From the NCBI GenBank assembly GCA_001795335.1, contig MGOK01000127.1:1-7623 (forward strand): DNA of 7,623 nt, in the 5' to 3' direction. The position numbers and the translations under genes were made by a program. Position 1 is the first letter of the stretch, and each line of letters starts with the position of its first letter. This DNA comes from Chloroflexi bacterium RBG_19FT_COMBO_55_16. GTDB taxonomy: Bacteria; Chloroflexota; Anaerolineae; Anaerolineales; UBA4823. Positions 1 through 7,523 of this stretch are shown piece by piece. Below the pieces are notes generated by a model. The model was not told the origin of the DNA. It ran no database searches and saw only the letters and a list, made by a program, of their open reading frames with translations.

Positions 1-92
1 AAGCCGTCCCCCATTTGCGCGAAAAATCCCCTATTCGTCAGGGCTGGATTAATGAAATTCTGCTTGACAAGTATGATTTGAATCGGTTATAA
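1..92 (+). CDS. 3' end of an unidentified upstream gene (partial)
   Basis: An open frame with its first full codon at position 3 runs to a TAA at 90-92. It encodes 29 residues that read like a genuine protein C-terminus, with a mix of charged and hydrophobic residues: it starts AVPHLREKSPIRQG and ends LLDKYDLNRL. The other two forward frames hit stops earlier, at 49-51 and 79-81. I do not recognise the family. It does not resemble the Lys/Glu/Val-rich end of ribosomal protein L7/L12, so the usual rplL-rpoB neighbourhood is absent here. Its final codons contain the -35 and -10 boxes of the rpoB promoter. That this is coding is likely but rests on a short fragment. Confidence 0.6.
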   Translation, partial: AVPHLREKSPIRQGWINEILLDKYDLNRL

Positions 93-93
93 T
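64..93 (+). promoter_or_regulatory. sigma70-type promoter for rpoB
   Basis: TTGACA at 64-69 and TATAAT at 88-93 both match the housekeeping sigma consensus perfectly, separated by 18 bp. An A/T-rich stretch at 49-60 lies just upstream where an UP element would act. The predicted start is about position 100, giving a leader of about 164 nt before the rpoB ATG. The promoter overlaps the end of the preceding gene, whose stop codon (90-92) lies inside the -10 box. The match is seen directly; activity is inferred. Confidence 0.85.
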
Positions 94-170
94 GCAGTTT
101 CGTCTATCGGGTTTAATTATATCTGTACCGAAGATTGGCCAAACATTAAGCAGGATTAGAAGTTTTCATT

Positions 171-209
171 GCGTAAAGCGGATGGAATAGTTCCCATCAC
201 GTTTTACGC
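171..209 (+). promoter_or_regulatory. hairpin in the rpoB 5' leader
   Basis: Positions 171-180 (GCGTAAAGCG) pair with 200-209 (CGTTTTACGC) as a 10-bp helix containing one G-U pair. The helix continues past a bulged A199 with GATGG at 181-185 pairing CCATC at 194-198. A competing small hairpin is possible: ACGC 206-209 with GCGT 215-218. Only three T residues (210-212) follow, so this is not a typical intrinsic terminator. It lies about 40 nt upstream of the rpoB Shine-Dalgarno sequence. A role in leader stability or control of rpoB is inference. Confidence 0.6.
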
Positions 210-251
210 TTTCCGCGTGTGATTACAAAAAGAGGATTATTTAGGAAGCAC

Positions 252-256
252 AGGAG
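252..256 (+). promoter_or_regulatory. ribosome binding site that sets the rpoB start
   Basis: AGGAG lies 7 nt upstream of the ATG at 264. The in-frame GTG at 219, which would add 15 residues, has no purine-rich site before it, and the Lys/Arg/Ser-rich extension does not look like the usual RpoB N-terminus. This supports 264 as the start. Confidence 0.85.
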
Positions 257-263
257 CAGCAGT

Positions 264-3200
264 ATGGCAACCTATTTGCCGAGCAAGTCTTACGCTCGAA
301 TTGAAGTGACACTCCCGTTGCCGGATTTGATTGAAGTGCAATTGGACTCTTTCTTGCGCCTGAAGAAGGAGGGGCTTTCTGACCTTTTTCACGAAATTTC
401 GCCGATTGAATCTTATAACAAGGGAATGAAGTTGTATTTCCCCAGCCGTACGCCAGAGGCCGAGCAGTGGGGACTTAGCTACTGGTTTGATGAGCCCAAA
501 CACACTATCGAAGAGTGTGTAGAACGGGATCTGACCTATGCCAGCCCGCTTTATGTCTCTGTATTGTTAGCTGGTCCGGATGTTCCCGAACCGATCAAAC
601 AGGATATCTTCTTAGGCGATTTCCCGGAAATGACGGAGAAAGGTACATTTATCATCAATGGCACCGAGCGGGTGGTGGTTTCGCAGTTGATTCGCTCGCC
701 AGGGGTCTATTTCGAAGCACCAATTGATCGATCAACAGGCCGTCCTTTAGCAATCGCTAAGTTGATTCCCGACCGAGGAGCGTGGATGGAGTTCGAGACG
801 CGAAAAAGCGATTACCTGACCCTGCGTTTTAATCGCAAACGAACTGTGCCTATCACTATATTCCTACGCGCCCTGGCTGCAGTGAACGATGGCTTGCCGG
901 ACTCACCGGTTCATGATGGCTCGGATGAGGATTTGCTGAAACTCTTCGCCGAGGTGGATAATAACCCTGATCGGATGTTCATCGCAGCGACACTTGCCCA
1001 AGAACCCGAGTGGGATCTTAGCCATGGTGTATCTGTCGCCGAAGCAGCTTTATTAGAGTTCTTCCGCCGGATGCGACCTGGCGATCCGGCGACATTGGAT
1101 AACGCCCGCGAATTTCTAGAGGAACAGCTCTTCGATCAACGTCACTACGATTTGGAGCGCGTCGGCCGATATAAATTGAACCAGAAGTTGGAGTTGTACG
1201 ATCACGTCAGCATTTCACACCGGACAATTACAAAATGGGATATTGTTCGACTCGTGCGGCGGATGATCGCGATTAACAATGGTACACAGATGGCTGATGA
1301 TATCGATCACTTGGGGAACCGGCGGGCCAAGACAGTCGGTGAGTTAATTCAAAATAAGCTGCGGATCGGTCTGCGCCGTATGGAACGCGTGATTAAGGAG
1401 CGCATGTCGATTCGCGATCAGGATCAGCTCTCGCCGATCACCTTGATTAATATTCGCCCAGTTGTAGCTGCGCTGCGTGAGTTCTTCGGATCAAGCCAGC
1501 TTTCCCAATTCATGGATCAGACCAATCCCCTTGCCGAATTACGTCATAAACGGACGTTGTCTGCCCTCGGCCCGGGTGGGCTGCGGCGTGAGCGCGCCGG
1601 CTTCGACGTGCGGGACGTTCATCATTCTCACTACGGTCGGATCTGCCCGATTGAGACACCGGAAGGACCAAACATTGGTTTGATCGGTCGCCTGGCATCC
1701 TTTGCCCGGGTCAATGAGTATGGTTTCATCGAGACACCTTACCGCCGGGTGCGGAAAGCCTTAAAACCTGATGATCCACGCTTGGTTGACCGGGCGTTAC
1801 GTGAAGACCTAATCAATCCAAAAACCGGGAAAAAAATTTACGGGAAAGGCGACCGAATTGCCCAAGAGAAAGTAAAGGCCATTACCGCTTTGAATAAAGC
1901 AGAGATTCTGGTAACGCCTTTCGTCTCAGAGGAGATGGAATATCTATCGGCTGACGTAGAAGACAAGTTTGTGATAGCCCAAGCCAATACACCGCTCAAT
2001 TTGTCTGACGAGTTCGTTCGAACACGCGTCTCCAGCCGATACCACTCGGGGTTCCTCTTCGCTAGCCCTGAGAATATCGATTATATGGATGTCGCGCCGC
2101 ATCAAATCGTTGGGATCAGCGCCGCATTGATCCCATTCCTGGAGCATGATGACGCTAACCGGGCCTTAATGGGTTCGAATATGCAGGCACAAGCTGTTCC
2201 ATTGATCCGACCCGATGTGCCTCAAGTTTCAACTGGGATGGAATATCACGCAGCACGCGATTCCGGTCAAGTTGTGGTGGCGGAGGAGGATGGAGAAGTT
2301 ATCTCAGTTACCGGCAGACGGGTCGTTATTCGGAACGGTAAAGACGAACACGTCTATCATCTGCGGAAATACCAACGGTCAAACCAAAGCACCTGCATCG
2401 ACCAGCGCCCAGCGGTGGTAAAGGGACAACGAATCCATAAAGGAGATGTAATTGCAGATTCCTCCTCTACAGAGGCGGGTGAGTTAGCATTAGGGCAGAA
2501 TGTTGTCGTTGCTTTCCTGTCCTGGGAGGGGGCAAACTTCGAGGACGCTATCGTGATTTCAGAGCGTCTCGTCCAGGAAGACCTGTACACGTCAGTCCAT
2601 ATTGAGAAATATGAGGTGGAGTCGCGCGATACCCGACTTGGACCTGAAGAAATCACTCGCGATATTCCGAACGTCGGTGAGGAAGCTATCAAAGACTTGG
2701 ATGAGCAAGGCATCATTAGGATTGGGGCAGAAGTCGGCCCGAATGACATCCTGGTTGGTAAAATCTCTCCTAAAGGTGAAAAAGAACTAACTCCTGAAGA
2801 ACGCCTATTGCGAGCGATTTTCGGTGAGAAATCGCGCGATGTTAAAGATACCTCCCTGCGTATGCCTCACGGAGAACGGGGCAAGGTCGTGGATGTGAAA
2901 GTTTTTACACGCGAGGACAACGCTGATTTATCTGCTGGTGTCGATATAATGGTGCGCGTCTCCGTCGCCCAAAGGAGAAAAATAACCTCTGGCGACAAGA
3001 TGGCTGGTCGCCACGGAAACAAAGGTGTCGTCTCAAGAGTAGTTCCTGTGGAGGATATGCCTTTCTTAGAGGATGGCACGCAGGTGGATATCATTTTGAA
3101 CCCAACTGGTATACCAGGCCGGATGAATCTAGGTCAGGTCTTGGAAACCCATTTAGGTTGGGCTGCCAGTCGGCTCGGTTTCCGTGCCATCTCTCCTGTA

Positions 3201-4169
3201 TTCGATGGGGCAACTGAGGCTGAAATTGAAGCCGAACTGGCGCGGGCCTGGTTGATCGACCAGGCATGGAAAGAATCCGGTGATCAGGCCTGGGAATGGT
3301 TGCGTCAATTTGACTATACAGCTGATAATATAAAGGACGACGACGAAGTCCGCAACCTTTACCTGGAAGCATGGTTAGGCGAACGCGGCTATGACGTTTA
3401 CCAATTGGTCTCTGATCGAGTCTATGCACACCGCTCAGTCTTGCGTGAGTGGTTGCGTGATCACGGTTTTGATCCAGACCAAATCTTGGCATTCGAAGAT
3501 AAGAATCTCTTGCCCGCTGAGCGTGCTGTTCTGGATAAGGCCGCCGGTAATGCTTGCCTGCGTCTTTGGATGCATCAGTTGGGTGAAGAAGCAAGTGATG
3601 TGCCTGACGAAGGTTTGGAGCAAAGGGTTGAGCAGGTAATGCTCCGTGTGGGTCGGCCGGTTCCAGTGTTGGGAAAACAGATTTTGCACGATGGCAAGAC
3701 GGGAGTTCCCTATGACCAACCTGTGACTGTCGGGATTATGTCTATCATGAAGTTACACCATCTAGTAGAGGACAAAGTGCACGCCCGATCTACAGGTCCT
3801 TATAGTCTTGTCTCCCAACAACCATTGGGTGGTAAAGCTCAATTCGGTGGACAGCGGTTCGGCGAAATGGAAGTTTGGGCTTTAGAAGCCTACGGAGCTG
3901 CATATACCTTGCAAGAGATGTTGACCGTGAAGTCGGACGATGTTCAGGGACGTGTGAAAACTTATGAGGCGATTGTCAAAGGCGAACAAATCGAAGAGCC
4001 CAGTATACCGGCCTCGTTCCGGGTGTTAGTAAAGGAGCTGCAAAGCCTGGGTCTGTCAGTCGAGGCCGTAACGGATACCGGTGAGATTATCCGCTTTGGC
4101 AAAGATGAAGAAAGAATGCGACCACCGCGAGCCAGTACTGGGCTGTTGGGATTAGGAGAAGATTATTAA
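264..4169 (+). CDS. rpoB: DNA-directed RNA polymerase subunit beta
   Basis: This is the beta subunit of RNA polymerase. With beta' it forms the catalytic cleft, and it carries the rifampicin pocket and contacts with NTP and the RNA-DNA hybrid. The 1301-aa product shows the expected order of landmarks. The protrusion motif [16 protein letters not shown] starts near residue 127. The rifampicin region ([16 protein letters not shown] onward) spans about 408-438. [14 protein letters not shown] follows. GANFEDAI holds the acidic pair E760/D761, and [12 protein letters not shown] holds K912 and K920 (E. coli K1065 and K1073). The C-terminal block [20 protein letters not shown] begins near 1185. Two oddities are noted separately: Thr431 replaces the Arg equivalent to E. 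coli R529, and residues about 990-1140 form a large insert. The gene has its own promoter and leader. The usual partner rpoC does not follow. The ATG at 264 is preferred over the GTG at 219 because of its Shine-Dalgarno sequence. Identity is certain. Confidence 0.99.
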   Translation: MATYLPSKSYARIEVTLPLPDLIEVQLDSFLRLKKEGLSDLFHEISPIESYNKGMKLYFPSRTPEAEQWGLSYWFDEPKHTIEECVERDLTYASPLYVSVLLAGPDVPEPIKQDIFLGDFPEMTEKGTFIINGTERVVVSQLIRSPGVYFEAPIDRSTGRPLAIAKLIPDRGAWMEFETRKSDYLTLRFNRKRTVPITIFLRALAAVNDGLPDSPVHDGSDEDLLKLFAEVDNNPDRMFIAATLAQEPEWDLSHGVSVAEAALLEFFRRMRPGDPATLDNAREFLEEQLFDQRHYDLERVGRYKLNQKLELYDHVSISHRTITKWDIVRLVRRMIAINNGTQMADDIDHLGNRRAKTVGELIQNKLRIGLRRMERVIKERMSIRDQDQLSPITLINIRPVVAALREFFGSSQLSQFMDQTNPLAELRHKRTLSALGPGGLRRERAGFDVRDVHHSHYGRICPIETPEGPNIGLIGRLASFARVNEYGFIETPYRRVRKALKPDDPRLVDRALREDLINPKTGKKIYGKGDRIAQEKVKAITALNKAEILVTPFVSEEMEYLSADVEDKFVIAQANTPLNLSDEFVRTRVSSRYHSGFLFASPENIDYMDVAPHQIVGISAALIPFLEHDDANRALMGSNMQAQAVPLIRPDVPQVSTGMEYHAARDSGQVVVAEEDGEVISVTGRRVVIRNGKDEHVYHLRKYQRSNQSTCIDQRPAVVKGQRIHKGDVIADSSSTEAGELALGQNVVVAFLSWEGANFEDAIVISERLVQEDLYTSVHIEKYEVESRDTRLGPEEITRDIPNVGEEAIKDLDEQGIIRIGAEVGPNDILVGKISPKGEKELTPEERLLRAIFGEKSRDVKDTSLRMPHGERGKVVDVKVFTREDNADLSAGVDIMVRVSVAQRRKITSGDKMAGRHGNKGVVSRVVPVEDMPFLEDGTQVDIILNPTGIPGRMNLGQVLETHLGWAASRLGFRAISPVFDGATEAEIEAELARAWLIDQAWKESGDQAWEWLRQFDYTADNIKDDDEVRNLYLEAWLGERGYDVYQLVSDRVYAHRSVLREWLRDHGFDPDQILAFEDKNLLPAERAVLDKAAGNACLRLWMHQLGEEASDVPDEGLEQRVEQVMLRVGRPVPVLGKQILHDGKTGVPYDQPVTVGIMSIMKLHHLVEDKVHARSTGPYSLVSQQPLGGKAQFGGQRFGEMEVWALEAYGAAYTLQEMLTVKSDDVQGRVKTYEAIVKGEQIEEPSIPASFRVLVKELQSLGLSVEAVTDTGEIIRFGKDEERMRPPRASTGLLGLGEDY
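3231..3684 (+). other. lineage-specific insert within RpoB (about residues 990-1140)
   Basis: Between the conserved block [13 protein letters not shown] and the block [17 protein letters not shown] there are about 150 residues, where Bacillus RpoB has roughly 20. The segment is acidic, probably mostly alpha-helical, and rich in Trp (seven, e.g. [20 protein letters not shown]). The reading frame stays open and conserved sequence resumes cleanly on both sides, so it is an in-frame domain rather than a frameshift. From memory, Thermus RpoB has a shorter insert at the same point. Its function is unknown to me; boundaries are approximate. Confidence 0.8.
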
Positions 4170-4223
4170 TTTAAAATTAACGTTTCGATTGGCCTTGACG
4201 CTGTTATGGGTGCATGGTAAAAT
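4168..4223 (+). promoter_or_regulatory. strong promoter for the str operon (rpsL-rpsG-fusA-tuf)
   Basis: TTGACG at 4195-4200 and TAAAAT at 4218-4223 are separated by 17 bp. A TGG at 4215-4217 provides an extended -10. The A/T palindromic tract at 4166-4180, which starts at the rpoB stop codon, lies about 50-60 bp before the predicted start and could serve as an UP element. The predicted start is near 4230, about 200 nt before rpsL. No convincing terminator separates rpoB from this promoter, so read-through from rpoB is also likely. Confidence 0.82.
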
Positions 4224-4224
4224 C

Positions 4225-4274
4225 CCAGTTCGTTGCCTATCTTCATAAGGGCAGTTGAATAACTGCCGAACTGG
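4225..4274 (+). promoter_or_regulatory. nested inverted repeats at the start of the str leader
   Basis: CCAGTTCG (4225-4232) is the reverse complement of CGAACTGG (4267-4274). Inside, GGCAGTT (4250-4256) pairs with AACTGCC (4261-4267) around a GAAT tetraloop. The motif CAGTT occurs twice (4226, 4252) and AACTG twice (4261, 4269), so alternative pairings are possible. If transcription starts near 4230, the promoter-proximal transcript lacks most of the outer 5' arm. The outer helix would then form only in RNA read through from rpoB, or the outer repeat may act as a DNA operator over the start site. The pairing is seen; the role is inferred. Confidence 0.6.
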
Positions 4275-4286
4275 ATATCGGATTTC

Positions 4287-4323
4287 AAGGCGAGGCCATC
4301 ACGCATCACCGATGGCCTCCCTT
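4287..4323 (+). promoter_or_regulatory. strong hairpin in the str leader
   Basis: GAGGCCATC (4292-4300) pairs perfectly with GATGGCCTC (4311-4319) around a 10-nt loop. Past a bulged C4291 the stem extends as AAGG 4287-4290 with CCTT 4320-4323, giving 13 bp in all. It is the most stable-looking fold in the intergenic region. The following bases are AATGAG, not a T-run, so it is not a standard intrinsic terminator. It could end rpoB read-through by another mechanism or be part of a regulatory leader. Confidence 0.65.
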
Positions 4324-4327
4324 AATG

Positions 4328-4400
4328 AGATAAGAAGGAAAATTAAGACAGAAAAACCTAGAAACCTTGAGTAAATCTTGGACGAGGGAAGTTCTTATCT
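4328..4400 (+). promoter_or_regulatory. long-range helix before the rpsL ribosome binding site
   Basis: AGATAAGAA (4328-4336) is the exact reverse complement of TTCTTATCT (4392-4400), closing a 55-nt A-rich loop with little internal pairing. It starts four nt after the preceding hairpin, so the two could stack. It ends 20 nt before the GGAGG of rpsL, with a run of seven T (4414-4420) between. That gap is too long for a normal intrinsic terminator. Confidence 0.5.
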
Positions 4401-4420
4401 AAGGCGAACATAGTTTTTTT

Positions 4421-4425
4421 GGAGG
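4421..4425 (+). promoter_or_regulatory. ribosome binding site that sets the rpsL GTG start
   Basis: GGAGG lies 5 nt before the GTG at 4431. An upstream in-frame TTG at 4419 overlaps this Shine-Dalgarno sequence and is therefore not the start. Translation from 4431 gives [12 protein letters not shown], the standard S12 beginning. Confidence 0.9.
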
Positions 4426-4430
4426 CGAGA

Positions 4431-4847
4431 GTGCCGACGATCAATCAATTGGTCCGAAAAGGTCGTAAGGTCAAGAAGGTCAAGAGCAAAGCACCGGCTT
4501 TATTGTACACTTTAAATTCGAATAAACAGCGCCGCATTCGCCAGCCGCTCGGGGCACCCCAGAAGCGAGGCGTGTGCACGGTGGTACGTACAATGACCCC
4601 GAAAAAGCCGAACTCAGCCTTGCGCAAGATTGCCCGCGTGCGCCTGTCGAACGGAATAGAGGTGACAGCCTATATTCCTGGAGAGGGGCACACCCTCCAA
4701 GAGCATTCAGTGGTCTTGGTACGGGGAGGCCGCGTCAAAGATCTCCCAGGAGTGCGTTATCACATAGTGCGGGGATCCTTGGATACCGGAGGCGTCATCA
4801 AGCGGCGCCAGGGCCGATCCAAATACGGTTCCAAGCGCCCGAAATAA
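4431..4847 (+). CDS. rpsL: 30S ribosomal protein S12
   Basis: S12 lies at the decoding centre of the small subunit and affects translational accuracy and streptomycin sensitivity. The 138-aa product starts at a GTG and shows [12 protein letters not shown], then [42 protein letters not shown] and a basic end [10 protein letters not shown]58 and K103 match E. coli K43 and K88 (precursor numbering), the classic streptomycin-resistance positions, and both are unmutated. D104 is the usual site of RimO methylthiolation. Compared with the 124-aa E. coli protein there are about 15 extra residues between about 24 and 43; Bacillus S12 has a similar linker. It is the first gene of the str operon here, with its own promoter and long leader, and is followed by rpsG after 118 nt. 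Confidence 0.98.
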   Translation: MPTINQLVRKGRKVKKVKSKAPALLYTLNSNKQRRIRQPLGAPQKRGVCTVVRTMTPKKPNSALRKIARVRLSNGIEVTAYIPGEGHTLQEHSVVLVRGGRVKDLPGVRYHIVRGSLDTGGVIKRRQGRSKYGSKRPK

Positions 4848-4862
4848 CCTTTTCAACCGGAT

Positions 4863-4910
4863 CCGCTGGTTTAGGCAGGAAAAGAAAAATTCACTTGCTG
4901 AAGCCAGCGG
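4863..4910 (+). promoter_or_regulatory. rpsL-rpsG intercistronic hairpin, candidate S7 control site
   Basis: CCGCTGG (4863-4869) pairs with CCAGCGG (4904-4910), and the helix can extend through a G-U and two A-T pairs (4870-4872 with 4901-4903). A second copy of CAGCGG at 4917-4922 could pair with the same 5' arm, giving two mutually exclusive helices. In E. coli, S7 represses the str mRNA by binding a structured region between rpsL and rpsG. Position and structure fit an analogous site, but no clear match to the 16S S7-binding region was established. Confidence 0.5.
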
Positions 4911-4954
4911 TTCTTACAGCGGACGAACGTTACTGATTATTATTTAGTTTGTAT

Positions 4955-4958
4955 GGAG
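4955..4958 (+). promoter_or_regulatory. ribosome binding site of rpsG
   Basis: GGAG lies 7 nt before the ATG at 4966. It falls 32 nt after the second CAGCGG repeat, so intercistronic folding could influence access to it. Confidence 0.8.
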
Positions 4959-4965
4959 TAGTTGC

Positions 4966-5436
4966 ATGCCACGACGTTACCGACCTGAAAAAAGGAAGAT
5001 CTTTCCGGATGTGCGCTATAACAGCATTCATGTTGAGGCTTTCATCAACCGGGTCATGCAACGCGGCAAGAAGAGCGTAGCGGCCACGCTGGTCTACAAC
5101 GCGTTTGATATCCTCGAGGAACGCACCAAGAAGAATCCGCTTGAAGTTTTTGAGCAGGCAATCAAGAATGTTGCGCCAGTGATGGAGGTCAAACCTCGCC
5201 GGGTTGGGGGCGCGACATACCAGGTTCCAATGGAAGTCGGCACAGAACGTCGATTTACCTTAGCGTCGCGGTGGATCCTGACGGCGGCTAAGGTGCGTCC
5301 GGGCAAGTCTTTCTCTGAAAAGCTAGCGAGTGAATTGATGGATGCCGCTAATAGTACTGGTGCGGCTATCCGGCGCCGGGAAGAAACCCATAAGATGGCA
5401 GAGGCTAATCGTGCCTTCTCCCATTATCGGTTATAG
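4966..5436 (+). CDS. rpsG: 30S ribosomal protein S7
   Basis: S7 is a primary 16S rRNA binding protein that starts assembly of the small-subunit head and lies near the E site. The 156-aa product has the usual length and begins [15 protein letters not shown]. It contains the conserved [14 protein letters not shown], the block [14 protein letters not shown] (central beta-hairpin region), SRWILTAA, and the C-terminal helix [15 protein letters not shown]. The N-terminus is strongly basic, as expected for rRNA binding. It follows rpsL after an intercistronic region with a hairpin, and its TAG stop is 17 nt before the likely fusA start, so the genes are almost certainly one transcript. S7 is the known autoregulator of the E. 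coli str operon; that role here is inferred. Confidence 0.98.
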   Translation: MPRRYRPEKRKIFPDVRYNSIHVEAFINRVMQRGKKSVAATLVYNAFDILEERTKKNPLEVFEQAIKNVAPVMEVKPRRVGGATYQVPMEVGTERRFTLASRWILTAAKVRPGKSFSEKLASELMDAANSTGAAIRRREETHKMAEANRAFSHYRL

Positions 5437-5453
5437 TGATTATTGAGTTGATG

Positions 5454-7523
5454 ATGGCTCGCCTCTATCCTATCGAACGGTACCGAAATATTGGGATCAT
5501 TGCCCATATCGACGCGGGCAAGACTACCACGACCGAGCGTATCCTCTTTTACACTGGGAAAACGCATCGGATTGGTTCCGTTGACGATGGTACTACCGTC
5601 ACTGATTGGATGGAGCAGGAGCGTGAGCGAGGTATAACGATTGTTTCAGCAGCTGTGTCGGCGGAATGGAACGGCTATCAAATCAATATTATCGATACGC
5701 CCGGTCACATTGATTTCACTGCTGAAGTGCAACGTTCTCTGCGAGTTCTGGATGGCGGTGTTGTGATTTTTGACGCAGTGCAAGGTGTGGAACCCCAGAG
5801 TGAAACGGTATGGCGGCAAGCCGATCGCTACAATGTCCCACGAATTTGCTTTGTGAACAAAATGGACAGGGTAGGCGCTTCTTATGAAAATACAATCGAG
5901 ATGATCCGCGACAGATTGGGCGCCAATCCGATCGCTGTGCAGATTCCGATCGGAAATGAGGCGGACTTCAAGGGTGTGGTCGATTTATTCACTGAACGGG
6001 CGATAATTTGGGAAGATGATCTTGGCAGAGAGCCGCGCGAGATGGAGATCCCGCCTGACATGAAACCGCTGGTGGCAGATATGCGTGGGCGTATGATCGA
6101 GAAGATTGCCGAAATCGATGATGATCTGACCTTGAAATTCCTCGAAGGAGATGAAATCTCGGTTGAGGAACTGCGCGCAGCCCTGCGGGAAGCGGTGATT
6201 TCCAATCAGGCCACCCCAGTCTATTGTGGGAGTTCCCTACGCAACAAAGGTGTACAACCCCTTCTAGATGCAGTGGTGGAATTTTTACCTTCACCAATCG
6301 ATGTCCCACCCGTGCGGGGATTCAATCCAGTCACTGAAGATGAGGTCGAACATCTGGCCGCGGAAAATGAGCGTTTGAGCGCCCTGGTCTTTAAAATCGT
6401 AACTGATCCTTATGTTGGTCGCCTGGCTTACATTCGAGTTTATTCTGGCAAAATTACCCAGGGAGCGATGGTCTATAACTCCACCAAGGGGAAGCGCGAG
6501 CGGATCGGACGGCTGCTGCGCATGTACGCCGACCGCCGAGAGGATGTGAGTGAGGTTCTGGCAGGAGACATTGGTGCAACCCTTGGATTAAAGGATTCTT
6601 TTACTGGTGATACCTTATGCGAGCCGACGCACCAGATTCTCTTGGAGGCGATTTCTTTCCCGGAACCGGTGATTTCGGTAGCGATCGAACCAAGGACCAG
6701 TGCTGACCAGGATAAAATGGGCGAAGCTCTCCGAAAATTAACTGAGGAAGATCCTACGTTCCACGTCCGCAGCGACCAGGATACAGGGCAGACTATTATC
6801 TCCGGGATGGGCGAGTTGCACCTGGAAGTGCTGGTAGATCGGATGCTGCGAGAGTTCCGGGTACAAGCGCGCGTGGGCCGGCCCCAGGTCGCCTATCGCG
6901 AGTCGATCACTCGTCCAGTAGAGAAAGCAGAGTATCGCTATATCAAACAGACTGGTGGTCGGGGCCAATATGGACACGTGGTGCTCGAATTGGAGCCGGC
7001 AGAGCTGGGAACTGGGATTGAATTTGAGGACGATATTGTCGGGGGTACTATCCCCAGGGAATACATCGGAGCGGTCGAAAAAGGCGTTCGTGAGGCTGCA
7101 GAAGCAGGCGTTTTGGCGGGCTATCCAGTTACTGATGTGAAAATCCGATTGTACGATGGCTCCTACCACGAAGTAGATTCGAACGAGATGGCTTTTAAAA
7201 TGGCGGCCTCCCTGGCTTTTAAAGAGGGAATCCATAAGGGCGGACCGGTCTTATTAGAGCCGGTCATGAAATTGGAAGTTGTCGCTCCGGAATTATTCTT
7301 GGGTGACATTATTGGCCAGTTAAATGCCCGGCGAGGTGAGATTTTAGGCACCGAAGTGCGCCCTGGTAACACACAGGCAGTGCGGGCAATGGTCCCCTTA
7401 GCTGAGATGTTTGGTTACGCCACCGACCTGAGGTCAAACACTCAAGGCAGAGGCGCGTTTACAATGGAATTTGATCATTACGCTCGGGTGTCTGAGAGCG
7501 TTGCAAAATTGATCATCACTTAA
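5454..7523 (+). CDS. fusA: translation elongation factor G
   Basis: EF-G is the GTPase that drives translocation and, with RRF, ribosome recycling. From the ATG at 5454 it has 689 aa, normal for the family. Domain I holds the P-loop AHIDAGKT (17-24), switch I RGITI with T62, DTPGH (81-85) with catalytic H85, NKMD (135-138) and G5-region CGSSLRNKG (258-266). Domain III has [10 protein letters not shown] (from 450). Domain IV has GGRGQYGHV (from 501) and the tip loop [10 protein letters not shown] with H572, equivalent to Thermus His573. All five GTPase motifs are intact; G5 has Ser261 where EF-G usually has Ala. The start is uncertain: ATG 5451, ATG 5454 and an upstream GTG 5436 overlapping the rpsG stop are all in frame. 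5454 best matches family N-termini (MAR...RYRNIGI). No strong Shine-Dalgarno precedes any of them. Confidence 0.98.
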   Translation: MARLYPIERYRNIGIIAHIDAGKTTTTERILFYTGKTHRIGSVDDGTTVTDWMEQERERGITIVSAAVSAEWNGYQINIIDTPGHIDFTAEVQRSLRVLDGGVVIFDAVQGVEPQSETVWRQADRYNVPRICFVNKMDRVGASYENTIEMIRDRLGANPIAVQIPIGNEADFKGVVDLFTERAIIWEDDLGREPREMEIPPDMKPLVADMRGRMIEKIAEIDDDLTLKFLEGDEISVEELRAALREAVISNQATPVYCGSSLRNKGVQPLLDAVVEFLPSPIDVPPVRGFNPVTEDEVEHLAAENERLSALVFKIVTDPYVGRLAYIRVYSGKITQGAMVYNSTKGKRERIGRLLRMYADRREDVSEVLAGDIGATLGLKDSFTGDTLCEPTHQILLEAISFPEPVISVAIEPRTSADQDKMGEALRKLTEEDPTFHVRSDQDTGQTIISGMGELHLEVLVDRMLREFRVQARVGRPQVAYRESITRPVEKAEYRYIKQTGGRGQYGHVVLELEPAELGTGIEFEDDIVGGTIPREYIGAVEKGVREAAEAGVLAGYPVTDVKIRLYDGSYHEVDSNEMAFKMAASLAFKEGIHKGGPVLLEPVMKLEVVAPELFLGDIIGQLNARRGEILGTEVRPGNTQAVRAMVPLAEMFGYATDLRSNTQGRGAFTMEFDHYARVSESVAKLIIT

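Noticed and set aside
219..263. GTG at 219 as the rpoB start, adding 15 residues
   Set aside because: There is no ribosome binding site before it, while ATG 264 has AGGAG at proper spacing and yields the usual N-terminus.
2357..2749. Minus-strand open frame of 130 codons inside rpoB
   Set aside because: It is a shadow of the rpoB frame: Ser/Thr-rich composition, no recognisable motif, and no promoter or ribosome binding site.
3091..3594. Minus-strand open frame of 167 codons opposite the RpoB insert
   Set aside because: I considered overprinting because it covers the unusual insert, but the protein is His/Arg/Pro-rich antisense of the beta frame with no recognisable domain or start signal.
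4312..4374. A 20-codon frame ([20 protein letters not shown]) in the rpsL leader as a possible leader peptide
   Set aside because: Its ATG lies inside a hairpin arm and no Shine-Dalgarno sequence precedes it, so chance is more likely.
4392..4420. Intrinsic terminator made from the 4328-4400 helix and the T7 tract
   Set aside because: The T-run is 13 nt past the helix and the helix loop is 55 nt, so it lacks terminator geometry.
4455..4490. Triplicated AAGGTC motif at the start of rpsL
   Set aside because: It is explained by the coding of the Lys/Val-rich basic N-terminus of S12.
6738..7235. Minus-strand open frame of 165 codons inside fusA
   Set aside because: It lies entirely opposite conserved EF-G domain III-IV codons and has no start signals.
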